Below are positions 9,952 through 18,006 of a stretch of 29,480 nucleotides of DNA, in pieces (positions within the stretch are counted from its first letter, which is position 1; every line of letters begins with the position of its first letter). The DNA lies in contig CALDSR010000037.1 of assembly GCA_937924505.1 (NCBI GenBank), positions 1 through 29,480 of the forward strand, in the 5' to 3' direction. The DNA is from an uncultured Granulosicoccus sp. GTDB lineage: Bacteria; Pseudomonadota; Gammaproteobacteria; Granulosicoccales; Granulosicoccaceae. A program made the position numbers and the translations under genes. A model generated the notes under the pieces. The model was not told where the DNA came from, searched no databases, and saw only the letters and a list, made by a program, of their open reading frames with translations.

Positions 9952-11451
9952 ATGCGCAATAATCAGTGTTTAGATTCTGATACGAAAAACGGGATCAGGA
10001 TTTTGGTAAATGATCAGTATGTCACGGTCTCCAACGCTGTAATCACCATGACATTGTTGAGTTATTTACGCACTGAACTGCAGTTGATCGGAACAAAAGA
10101 AGGTTGTAATGAAGGGGATTGTGGCGCTTGCACAGTTGTTATTGGCGAACTTGACGGTGATGGACTTGTACTGAAAACCATAAATGCGTGTATTCAATTG
10201 TTACCTGCGCTAGATGGCAAGGCAGTTTATACCGTAGAGTACTTACGCAAGTCATGTGGTGGGCAACTGCACGCGGTTCAGAGAGCAATGATTGACTGCC
10301 ATGGGTCGCAATGCGGTTTTTGCACGCCAGGCTTTATCATGTCTCTATGGAGCGTTTATAATGACCATATAGAGATTGACTCACGTCCTGATGACAGAAC
10401 TTTACGGCTCTCGTTGGCTGGCAATTTGTGTCGATGCACCGGTTACAAGCCAATTCTTAAAGCCGGCCATACAATGTTCGATCTTCCCGTTAACGAATTT
10501 GATCGTCAAGCGTTGAAAGAAAAGCTTGTTCGAATTAAACGAGAGCAAACATTTACGTATAAGTATAATGATGCGATATTTCACGCACCGCTAGATACGT
10601 CAGAACTCATTAAACTGCGAGATGATCTACCTGATGCGACTGTTTTGGCGGGTTGCACTGATATCGGGATTTGGGTAAATAAACAGTTTAGAAACCTTGG
10701 CAATATTATCTATATCGGTCAGGTCGATGAGCTCAAAAAGATAGAAACGACGGAAAACGCCGTACACATTGGCGCAGGGGTCACCTTGAGCGATGCCTAT
10801 GAAACATTAGGCAAATGGTATCCCGAGGTTAGCGAAATGCATGAACGCTTTGCCTCCAAGCCGATTCGCAATATAGGTACTCTGGGGGGCAATATCGCTA
10901 ATGGTTCGCCGATTGGTGACTCAATGCCCTGGCTTATAGCGCTGGGTACGACTGTACATATACGCAACGCCCAGAGCGAGCGTCGTATGCTGCTGCAGGA
11001 TTATTATCTTGACTATATGCAAACTGCATTGAAAAAAAACGAGCTTTTGATCTCCATAGAAGTTCCGGTTCCAGCGGTTGGGCAACTATTTCGAACGTAT
11101 AAACTTTCGAAACGCTTTGACTCTGACATTTCAGCAGTTTGTGCAGCGTTTTCCATCACATTAAACGGAAATCAAATTATGGATGCCATTGTGGCATTTG
11201 GTGGAATGGCCGGTATTCCAAAGCGGGCGCCAGCCTGCGAGAACGCATTGATTGGAAGCACCTGGAACGAAGCAACCGCTTGTAAGGCAAGAGCTGCGTT
11301 AAGCGAAGACTATCAACCATTAAGCGACATGCGCGCAAGTAGCGATAATAGAATGCTGATCGCTCAAAATCTTTTTTATCGATTTTTTCTTGATACGAAC
11401 CCATACTCACATTTGAATGAACGTGAATTGAGTGTATTTTGTAACGCTTAG
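9952..11451 (+). CDS. xdhA: Xanthine dehydrogenase small subunit (2Fe-2S and FAD)
   Basis: Electron-transfer subunit of the cytoplasmic molybdenum enzyme that oxidises hypoxanthine and xanthine to urate. The N-terminal plant-type ferredoxin domain has the cysteine set GCNEGDCGACTVVIG. The second 2Fe-2S domain has GSQCGFCTPGF and GNLCRCTGYKPI. The FAD domain follows (about residues 165-350), with VLAGCTDIGIWV and IRNIGTLGGNIANGSPIGD, then the C-terminal CO-dehydrogenase-flavoprotein domain. About 499 residues, usual for bacterial XdhA. The ATG at 9952 is chosen because GGGA lies 6 bases upstream; an in-frame ATG at 9913 has no such site. First gene of xdhABC, with a 35-base gap to xdhB. Base composition is visibly richer in A+T than putA or gabD. 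Confidence 0.95.
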   Translation: MRNNQCLDSDTKNGIRILVNDQYVTVSNAVITMTLLSYLRTELQLIGTKEGCNEGDCGACTVVIGELDGDGLVLKTINACIQLLPALDGKAVYTVEYLRKSCGGQLHAVQRAMIDCHGSQCGFCTPGFIMSLWSVYNDHIEIDSRPDDRTLRLSLAGNLCRCTGYKPILKAGHTMFDLPVNEFDRQALKEKLVRIKREQTFTYKYNDAIFHAPLDTSELIKLRDDLPDATVLAGCTDIGIWVNKQFRNLGNIIYIGQVDELKKIETTENAVHIGAGVTLSDAYETLGKWYPEVSEMHERFASKPIRNIGTLGGNIANGSPIGDSMPWLIALGTTVHIRNAQSERRMLLQDYYLDYMQTALKKNELLISIEVPVPAVGQLFRTYKLSKRFDSDISAVCAAFSITLNGNQIMDAIVAFGGMAGIPKRAPACENALIGSTWNEATACKARAALSEDYQPLSDMRASSDNRMLIAQNLFYRFFLDTNPYSHLNERELSVFCNA

Positions 11452-11486
11452 TATAAATGTAACAGTACAGCACACAAAATAAAGTA

Positions 11487-13775
11487 ATGAATAAGCTACT
11501 GCCACATGAATCAGCCGAACTTCACGTAAGCGGAGAGGCCCTCTATACGGATGATATTCCTGAGTTGACGAATACCTTGCATTGTGCGCTAGGGTTAAGT
11601 CAAAGAGCGCACGCTAATATCGCATTCATTGATTTGTCCGCAGTGCGAAAGGCCCCTGGGGTTGTCGATGTTTTTACTGCCGATGATATACCCGGCAAGA
11701 ACGACTGCGGCCCAATAATTGCGGACGATCCCATCCTCGCAGACGGTTTGGTACAGTGTTTGGGTCAACCAATATTTGCAGTAACAGCATCCAGTCATGA
11801 CGCAGCGCGTCGCGCTGTGCCGCTAGCAAAAATCACCTATGAAGACCTTCCCGCTGTATTAAGCCCCAAGGAAGCCAGGCGAAAAGAATCTTACGTCGTG
11901 CCACCTCTGCACTGCAAACGCGGAGCTCCTGAACAAGTTTTATACGCGTCGAAACACCGCCTGAAGGGTGAACTTCATGTTGGCGGGCAAGAACAATTTT
12001 ACCTTGAAGGGCAGATCTCCTATGCAATCCCCAAGGAAGGTAACAGCTTCCATGTTTATTGTTCTACTCAGCATCCCACCGAGATGCAGCATCACATTGC
12101 CAATACACTTAATCTGGCGTCACATGCCGTAACGGTTGAAGTTCGTCGTATGGGCGGAGGCTTTGGTGGCAAGGAATCTCAATCTGCATTGTTTGCATGT
12201 GTAGCATCGCTAGCTGCTTTTCGTAATAAAAAGCCGGTAAAACTGCGACTCGATCGTGACGATGATTTCATGGCAACCGGGAAACGCCATTGTTTTTATT
12301 ATAACTACGATGTTGGGTTTGATGATGATGGTCGTTTGCTTGCAGTCGATATTGAAATGGTATCTCGAGCTGGCTATTCTGCAGATTTATCGCAACCGGT
12401 AGCGACCAGAGCGCTTTGTCACGTTGACAATGCTTACTACCTTAATGATGTCAGTATATCCGTCATGTGCGGCAAAACGAACACACAATCAAACACAGCT
12501 TTCAGAGGATTTGGAGGGCCACAGGGCGCGATAGCAATTGAGTACATTCTAGATAATATCGCGCGTGAGCTTGACAAGGATCCACTTGATATCAGAAAGT
12601 TGAATTTCTACGGGAAATTCGATAGAAACGTAACGCCTTATCAACAGACCATTAAAGACAATATCATTCATGAATTGGTCGAAGAGTTGGAAGATAGCAG
12701 CGACTATCGTCAACGCAAAGAAGCAATGCGCACCTTCAATCGCGGCAGCAAAATCATAAAAAAGGGCCTGGCACTTACTCCCGTTAAATTTGGGATCGCC
12801 TTTAATGTTGTTCATTTCAATCAAGCAGGAGCATTAGTACATATCTATACCGACGGCTCTGTACTGGTAAATCACGGCGGCACAGAAATGGGTCAGGGTT
12901 TACATACAAAGGTTGCGCAGATAGTAGCCAACACACTCGGGATAAGTGTAGGGCGTGTTCGAGCGACGGCTACGGTCACCGACAAAGTACCAAACACATC
13001 TGCCACAGCAGCATCTACCGGGGCTGATCTCAACGGCAAGGCGGCAGAGCAAGCAGCATTGACGATAGTTGCGCGATTGGCAGAGTTTGCAGCCGAGCTT
13101 TTCGATGGCTCTGTGAGTGATGTTGTTTTCGACAATGATAAGGTTTCACTCAAACAGCAATCGATAAGCTTTGATGAACTTGTCGCAAAAGCCTATCTCG
13201 CTCGAATACAACTCTGGTCTGATGGTTTTTATGCAACACCCGGCTTGAATTGGGACAGTGATACTTTGACCGGCAATCCATTTCAATATTACGCTTATGG
13301 AGCTGCAGTTTCTGAAGTTGAAATAGATACGCTGACCGGTGAGTGGAAATTGCTGCGATCCGACTTGCTTCATGACGTCGGAAATCCGCTCAATGAAGCC
13401 ATTGACATTGGCCAGGTAGAGGGTGGGTATATACAAGGAATGGGCTGGCTGACTCTCGAGGAGTTGAGGTGGAATGATGCTGGACGTCTAATGACACATG
13501 CGCCGTCGACTTATAAAATACCGGCTATCAATGACTGCCCAGCAGAATTTAACACCCGTCTTTTTTCCAACAAAAATGTTGCGGATACGATATACCGCTC
13601 GAAGGCTGCCGGGGAACCCCCTTTATTACTATCGTTTTCAGTTCTATTTGCTATTCGAGACGCCATTGCCAGTGTGGCTGACTACAAGATCAACCCTGTA
13701 CTTGATGCACCTGCAACACCTGAAGCCATACTGAGATCAGTTACAGCGTTGCAATCGCACTGTATTGAGCAATGA
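11487..13775 (+). CDS. xdhB: Xanthine dehydrogenase large subunit (molybdopterin)
   Basis: Catalytic molybdenum-cofactor subunit, partner of XdhA. At 762 residues it matches the R. capsulatus-type XdhB. Active-site residues of the xanthine dehydrogenase group are present: Glu230 in GGGFGGKESQ, Arg308 in TRALCHVDNAY (the purine-orienting Arg880 of bovine enzyme), FRGFGGPQG, GGTEMGQGLHTK, and the base Glu710 in AAGEPPLLLSF. The spacing Glu230 to Arg308 (78 residues) equals that in bovine and R. capsulatus enzymes, which supports true xanthine activity rather than a generic aldehyde oxidase. No signal peptide. It overlaps xdhC by four bases (ATGA), so the two are translationally coupled. No purine permease or uricase gene lies nearby. 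Confidence 0.95.
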   Translation: MNKLLPHESAELHVSGEALYTDDIPELTNTLHCALGLSQRAHANIAFIDLSAVRKAPGVVDVFTADDIPGKNDCGPIIADDPILADGLVQCLGQPIFAVTASSHDAARRAVPLAKITYEDLPAVLSPKEARRKESYVVPPLHCKRGAPEQVLYASKHRLKGELHVGGQEQFYLEGQISYAIPKEGNSFHVYCSTQHPTEMQHHIANTLNLASHAVTVEVRRMGGGFGGKESQSALFACVASLAAFRNKKPVKLRLDRDDDFMATGKRHCFYYNYDVGFDDDGRLLAVDIEMVSRAGYSADLSQPVATRALCHVDNAYYLNDVSISVMCGKTNTQSNTAFRGFGGPQGAIAIEYILDNIARELDKDPLDIRKLNFYGKFDRNVTPYQQTIKDNIIHELVEELEDSSDYRQRKEAMRTFNRGSKIIKKGLALTPVKFGIAFNVVHFNQAGALVHIYTDGSVLVNHGGTEMGQGLHTKVAQIVANTLGISVGRVRATATVTDKVPNTSATAASTGADLNGKAAEQAALTIVARLAEFAAELFDGSVSDVVFDNDKVSLKQQSISFDELVAKAYLARIQLWSDGFYATPGLNWDSDTLTGNPFQYYAYGAAVSEVEIDTLTGEWKLLRSDLLHDVGNPLNEAIDIGQVEGGYIQGMGWLTLEELRWNDAGRLMTHAPSTYKIPAINDCPAEFNTRLFSNKNVADTIYRSKAAGEPPLLLSFSVLFAIRDAIASVADYKINPVLDAPATPEAILRSVTALQSHCIEQ

Positions 13776-14908
13776 GTAATTTTCAATCGCAATCTTCAGG
13801 CTCGTACGACTGGCTAACCGCGTTGCAAGCGCAAGCCTGCCTCACAAAAAAGTGCATAGTAGTAACCGTATTAAGGACTCGCGGTTCGGCGCCAAGAGAA
13901 GCAGGTGCCAAAATGCTCGTTATGGAAGAGTCATGCGTTGGCACGATTGGCGGTGGCCATCTCGAATATATGGCTATCAAGCAGGGTCGGAGCCTTTTGA
14001 CCAGCGACCCTGTTCAAATTAAAACGACGTACCGGTATCCATTAGGTCCATCATTAGGCCAATGTTGTGGCGGCGTCGTAGAATTGCTATTTGAAATAAT
14101 TGTTGACACTACCGCAGCATGGATTGAAAAAACCGCTCAATTATGCAGGAACAATACTCCCGCCGTAGTTGTTTCATCATTGCCGCACAACGAAAACGTG
14201 GCCAATACAGTTTCCAACAACAAGCTGATAGTCACTGAGTCAGCTCAATTCGGCACGCTTGGCAATGATTTAACAGACCGGCGTGCTTTTATTCTTGCAC
14301 AAGAAATTTTACAAATCGCGGCTTCATCTCCAGCGTCACGCACAAACACCGTAACGACACATATAAAAGACGAACTGTTTTTTGATATGATCAGCCAATC
14401 CCGTTTTCGTTTGAAACTGTTTGGGGCTGGCCACATCGCTCAGGCGATCGTCTCTATTTTGCAGGATGCAGATTGCGAAATTACCTGGATAGACAATCGG
14501 GACAACATCTTTCCCAAAAATATTCCGTTTAACGTAACAACGGTGGAAACCGATACGCCCGAGTGTGAAATAGACAGTTTATCGGCAGGTTGTTACATAC
14601 TGATAATGACCCACTGTCATCAACTTGATCTGAGACTTTGTCATCAAGTACTCAAACAACATGATTTTGCATTTTGCGGATTGATAGGTTCCACAAGCAA
14701 AAGACATCGTTTCAAGAAAAAACTACTGGCACGTGGTGTCGCGGAACGGGCGATAAGTCGTTTGACATGCCCCATTGGTATCGACAACATAAATGGAAAA
14801 TTACCGCAGCAAATCGCTATATCGGTCGCCGCACAGTTATTACAGCATATTGACAGGCAGTCAAACACCACTTTATCGAATAACAGCAAGCCGACTGAAG
14901 TGATTTGA
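13772..14908 (+). CDS. xdhC: XdhC, molybdenum cofactor sulfuration/insertion chaperone
   Basis: XdhC binds the molybdenum cofactor, promotes its sulfuration and delivers it to XdhB; it is not part of the finished enzyme. The N-terminal XdhC/CoxI domain (about residues 15-105) has RGSAPREAGAKMLV, the TIGGGHLEY segment and GPSLGQCCGG. The cysteine pair in that last motif is the region linked to cofactor binding. The C-terminal Rossmann domain (about 210-365) has LKLFGAGHIAQAI, MTHCHQLDLRLC and FCGLIGSTSKRHRF. At 378 residues it is longer than usual (about 280-340); the extra length is a low-complexity linker near residues 115-200 and a short tail. Overlaps xdhB by four bases and ends the operon just before a hairpin at 14915. 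Confidence 0.93.
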   Translation: MSNFQSQSSGSYDWLTALQAQACLTKKCIVVTVLRTRGSAPREAGAKMLVMEESCVGTIGGGHLEYMAIKQGRSLLTSDPVQIKTTYRYPLGPSLGQCCGGVVELLFEIIVDTTAAWIEKTAQLCRNNTPAVVVSSLPHNENVANTVSNNKLIVTESAQFGTLGNDLTDRRAFILAQEILQIAASSPASRTNTVTTHIKDELFFDMISQSRFRLKLFGAGHIAQAIVSILQDADCEITWIDNRDNIFPKNIPFNVTTVETDTPECEIDSLSAGCYILIMTHCHQLDLRLCHQVLKQHDFAFCGLIGSTSKRHRFKKKLLARGVAERAISRLTCPIGIDNINGKLPQQIAISVAAQLLQHIDRQSNTTLSNNSKPTEVI

Positions 14909-14914
14909 TCAAGG

Positions 14915-14955
14915 GTTTGAACACGGTACGGGCTTTTTCGGTGCCGACATCAAAC
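14915..14955 (+). terminator. Two-part hairpin after xdhC, possible transcript end
   Basis: Six bases past the xdhC stop, GTTTGA (14915-14920) pairs with TCAAAC (14950-14955). Inside that, CGGTAC (14924-14929) pairs with GTGCCG (14941-14946) with one G-T pair. The two stems are separated by a symmetric ACA/ACA internal loop. There is a T-run in the apical loop but none after the stem, so it is not a textbook intrinsic terminator and may instead protect the xdh mRNA 3' end. Confidence 0.4.
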
Positions 14956-15024
14956 ATTCAGATCTGGCAGCATCACCTATCATTACACCTTAAAATAGCC
15001 CCATAGAAACAGGAAAACGAAAAC

Positions 15025-16497
15025 ATGCTTAATTTGAAAGATTCCGGGCTTCTACGCGAGGCTGCGTTGGTAGGAACCCGCTGGGTTGAATTTGATCCGG
15101 GCAACAACATCGTTGTAAGCAATCCGGCAACAGGCGACATTATCGGGCATGTACCAAAGCTCGGCGCTGACGAAACCCGGGAAGCCATCGAAGCGGCTGA
15201 AGTCGCACGACATGGTTGGGCCAGGCGAACAGCGAAAGATCGCAGCAACATTTTGCGTCGTTGGTATGAGCTCATGATGGAAAACCAGGACGATCTGGGC
15301 GCGATATTAACCGCCGAACAAGGCAAACCATTGGCAGAAGCCAAAGGCGAAATCGCCTACGGGGCGAGTTTCATCGAGTGGTTTGCCGAAGAAGCTCGTC
15401 GCGCTTATGGTGATGTCACGCCTGGTCATGCGCCGGACAAACGAATTATCACCGTCAAGCAAGCCGTTGGGGTTGTGGCAGCGGTAACGCCCTGGAATTT
15501 TCCAAACGCAATGATCACTCGAAAGGCAGGGCCGGCGCTTGCCGCCGGCTGCTCAATGGTTCTGAAACCCGCCTCGCAAACACCATTTTCCGCGATCGCT
15601 CTGGCCGTACTGGCAGAACGTGCAGGCATTCCAGCAGGGCTTTTCAGCGTACTCACAGGCTCCGCCAGCGCGATTGGTGGCGAGATGACATCCAGCAGGA
15701 TCGTCCGCAAACTGACCTTTACCGGTTCGACGGAAATCGGCGCTATGCTGTATGCGCAGTGTGCGCCGACGATTAAAAAACTCGGGCTTGAACTCGGTGG
15801 CAATGCGCCGTTCATTGTGTTTGATGACGCTGATCTTGACGCAGCGGTTGAGGGCGCAGTCATCTCGAAATTTCGCAACAATGGTCAAACCTGTGTTTGT
15901 GCCAACAGGATCTATGTTCAATCCGGTGTTTACGCAGAATTTGCGAAAATGCTGACTGCAAAAATCTCAACGCTCACGACTGGAAACGGCTTTGATGAGG
16001 GTGTAACGTTCGGCCCTCTGATTGACGATGCCGCGGTGGCCAAAGTGGAATCGCATATCGCGGACGCTGTTGCCAACGGGGCGAATGTCATGCTGGGTGG
16101 CTCTCGTCATTCGCTTGGTGGCACGTTTTTCGAACCCACCATACTGACTGACATCACAAGCAACATGGCAGTGACAACCGAGGAAACCTTTGGCCCTGTA
16201 GCGCCATTGTTCAAATTCAGCACAGAGGCCGAAGTCATCAAAGCGGCCAACGATACCGAATTCGGATTGGCGTCTTATTTCTATTCACGTGACATGGCCA
16301 GGTGCTGGCGGGTCGGTGAAGCGCTTGATTATGGGATGGTAGGTATAAATACCGGCCTGATCTCAACGGCAGAAGCACCGTTTGGTGGCGTCAAGATGTC
16401 AGGGCTAGGTCGTGAGGGCTCGCGCCATGGTCTGGATGATTTCACGGAGCTTAAATATCTGTGTATGGGGGGTATTGAGCCCGCCGAAGCGGAATAA
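15025..16497 (+). CDS. gabD: Succinate-semialdehyde dehydrogenase (GabD-like aldehyde dehydrogenase)
   Basis: A 490-residue cytoplasmic aldehyde dehydrogenase that oxidises succinate semialdehyde or glutarate semialdehyde to the acid with NAD(P)+. The N-terminal part has the GabD-type LLREAALVGTRWV opening and ILTAEQGKPLAEAKGEI. The cofactor domain has TPWNFPNAMITRK and FTGSTEIG. Glu256 lies in LELGGNAPF and the nucleophile is Cys290 in NGQTCVCANR. The C-terminus carries EAPFGGVKMSGLGREGSRHG. All features match the GabD subgroup, including the Cys two residues after the nucleophile seen in redox-regulated GabDs. AGGA lies 9 bases before the ATG. It is followed after 6 bases by a truncated FAH-family gene and then an aminotransferase, so the true semialdehyde could be the product of that aminotransferase. 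Confidence 0.9.
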   Translation: MLNLKDSGLLREAALVGTRWVEFDPGNNIVVSNPATGDIIGHVPKLGADETREAIEAAEVARHGWARRTAKDRSNILRRWYELMMENQDDLGAILTAEQGKPLAEAKGEIAYGASFIEWFAEEARRAYGDVTPGHAPDKRIITVKQAVGVVAAVTPWNFPNAMITRKAGPALAAGCSMVLKPASQTPFSAIALAVLAERAGIPAGLFSVLTGSASAIGGEMTSSRIVRKLTFTGSTEIGAMLYAQCAPTIKKLGLELGGNAPFIVFDDADLDAAVEGAVISKFRNNGQTCVCANRIYVQSGVYAEFAKMLTAKISTLTTGNGFDEGVTFGPLIDDAAVAKVESHIADAVANGANVMLGGSRHSLGGTFFEPTILTDITSNMAVTTEETFGPVAPLFKFSTEAEVIKAANDTEFGLASYFYSRDMARCWRVGEALDYGMVGINTGLISTAEAPFGGVKMSGLGREGSRHGLDDFTELKYLCMGGIEPAEAE

Positions 16498-16503
16498 GCC
16501 GAG

Positions 16504-16800
16504 ATGGTCCTGCCCGATGCGCCACGTATTCTATGTGTCGGCGTCAATTTCCCTGATCGAAATGCCGAGTACAAAGACGGTAGTGCACAGCCACAATACA
16601 TGTCGCTGTTTCCACGATTTGCTAGCGGCTTTACCGGTCATGAACGTCCATTGATTCGCCCGCCCGACAGTCGAATGCTTGACTATGAAGGCGAGGTCGC
16701 GATCGTCATCGGCAAGGGAGGACGCCGTATCGAAGCCAAAAAGGCCTATGAACATATCGCGGCGTTGACCTTAGTCAACGAACCTGGGATTACCCGATGA
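16504..16800 (+). pseudogene. Truncated fumarylacetoacetate-hydrolase-family protein
   Basis: An open frame of 98 residues that matches only the first part of the FAH catalytic domain: ILCVGVNFPDRNAEYKDGS, then SLFPRFASGFTGH, LIRPPDSRMLDYEGEVAIVIG and HIAALTLVNE. In complete relatives (about 220-290 residues) the last motif continues into a G-[ST]-[IV]-R-D-W type segment and another 120 or so residues that supply the remaining metal ligand and the active site. Here it reads NEPGITR and stops, with TGA overlapping the ATG of the aminotransferase. The N-terminal small domain of longer relatives is absent too. The two Glu ligands of DYEGE are kept. A perfect 7-bp hairpin (16763-16769 with 16774-16780) lies right at the break. 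Most likely a deletion remnant kept open because it couples translation of the next gene. Confidence 0.75.
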
Positions 16801-17930
16801 CTACGCTGCCAGACTTCAGGCTTGAAACACATTTTTCCAAATGGGAATTCAAAGCGCGTTTTCACTTGACGGCGTCAGATGCCGAGAGTCTGCCCTTGAA
16901 CGAACTACTGGCCATGGCTTCTGCACAAGAGCGCGAAGATTTCGAGAGCATGTGGCTGGGTTATACCGAAACCTACGGCGCGCCTGAACTACGCGAGACA
17001 ATCGCCTCGCTTTATGCGCAACGAAACGCTGATGAGATCCTGTGTTTTGCTGGTGCAAGCGAAGGTATATTCGCAGCAAATTCAGTCATTCTGGATAAAG
17101 ACAGCCACGCCATAGTAGTAACACCTAATTATCAGTCTCACGAATCAATGCCGATGGCAATTTGTAGCGCGACCGGTGTTCCACTGGATCCAGATGATAG
17201 CTGGTCGCTGGATATAGATCGAGTCGCTGCAGCTGTACAAGAAAATACCAAACTGATCACGATTAATTTTCCGCACAACCCAACAGGCGCTATCTTGTCA
17301 AGTGATCGCTACCAGGCGTTAATCGATTTAGCCCGAAAACATGGAATCTATGTACTGCATGACGAAATATTTAACGGTCTTGGTCCCTCTGGTACACAAC
17401 ATCTGCCACATATCGCCGACGTATACGAACGTGGGCTGTCGCTGAATGTCATGTCGAAGGCATATGGCTTGCCCGGACTGCGTATTGGCTGGATAGCTTG
17501 TGCCGATACTGTTGTTTTGTCGAAGATGGAGCGACTAAAACATTATCTGTCCATCTGCAATTCCGGACCAAGTGAAAAACTGGCAAAGATTGCCTTGAAC
17601 AACCGGGACAAGCTGTTGACTCGAAACTGTTCCATCATTGATCAAAATCTTCCTAAATGGGATGCCTTCTTCGCACGCTATCCGCAGTTGTTCGACTGGT
17701 CACATCCTGATGGATCATGCATGGCTTTTCCTCAATACAAAGGCGCTGACGGCGTGGAACAGTTCTGTCGCTCACTTGTAGAGCTAAGTGGCGTACTTTT
17801 TTTACCCAGTATCATTTACCGCTCGGATTTGAATGCCACACCGCCTGATCGATTCCGACTTGGCTTCGGACGTCTCGGACTTGACGATGGGCTCGCAGCG
17901 CTTGATGCCCATATGATGAAGTACTTGTAG
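16797..17930 (+). CDS. PLP-dependent aminotransferase, class I/II fold
   Basis: A 377-residue fold-type I aminotransferase. The N-terminal part has LGYTETYGAPELRETIA, the glycine-rich FAGASEGIF phosphate-binding loop and TPNYQSHES. The cofactor region has NFPHNPTGAILS and LHDEIFNGLG (Asp that pairs with the PLP nitrogen). The Schiff-base lysine is Lys221 in MSKAYGLPGLRIGW, with Arg of the same motif binding PLP phosphate. The C-terminal RFRLGFGR holds the substrate-carboxylate Arg. Substrate is unknown: I recognise the fold but not a characterised subgroup. The ATG overlaps the stop of the truncated FAH-family frame by four bases. Position next to a GabD-type dehydrogenase suggests that it makes a semialdehyde or keto acid used there. 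GABA aminotransferases are normally class III, so a GABA role is not assumed. Confidence 0.9.
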   Translation: MTTLPDFRLETHFSKWEFKARFHLTASDAESLPLNELLAMASAQEREDFESMWLGYTETYGAPELRETIASLYAQRNADEILCFAGASEGIFAANSVILDKDSHAIVVTPNYQSHESMPMAICSATGVPLDPDDSWSLDIDRVAAAVQENTKLITINFPHNPTGAILSSDRYQALIDLARKHGIYVLHDEIFNGLGPSGTQHLPHIADVYERGLSLNVMSKAYGLPGLRIGWIACADTVVLSKMERLKHYLSICNSGPSEKLAKIALNNRDKLLTRNCSIIDQNLPKWDAFFARYPQLFDWSHPDGSCMAFPQYKGADGVEQFCRSLVELSGVLFLPSIIYRSDLNATPPDRFRLGFGRLGLDDGLAALDAHMMKYL

Positions 17931-17983
17931 AAAAAACCGCTTTCTGGACAGCCCAAATATACGCCTGATCACCCGCGCCGAAT

Positions 17984-18003
17984 TTTACTCTGATAAGGGT
18001 AAA
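17984..18003. terminator. Bidirectional hairpin between convergent genes
   Basis: TTTACTCT (17984-17991) and AGGGTAAA (17996-18003) form an 8-bp stem with one G-T pair and a GATA loop, between the aminotransferase (plus) and nagA (minus), which end head to head here. It is A+T-rich, with short T-runs on either side, and could end both transcripts. It is weaker than a typical intrinsic terminator. Confidence 0.35.
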
Positions 18004-18006
18004 TTG

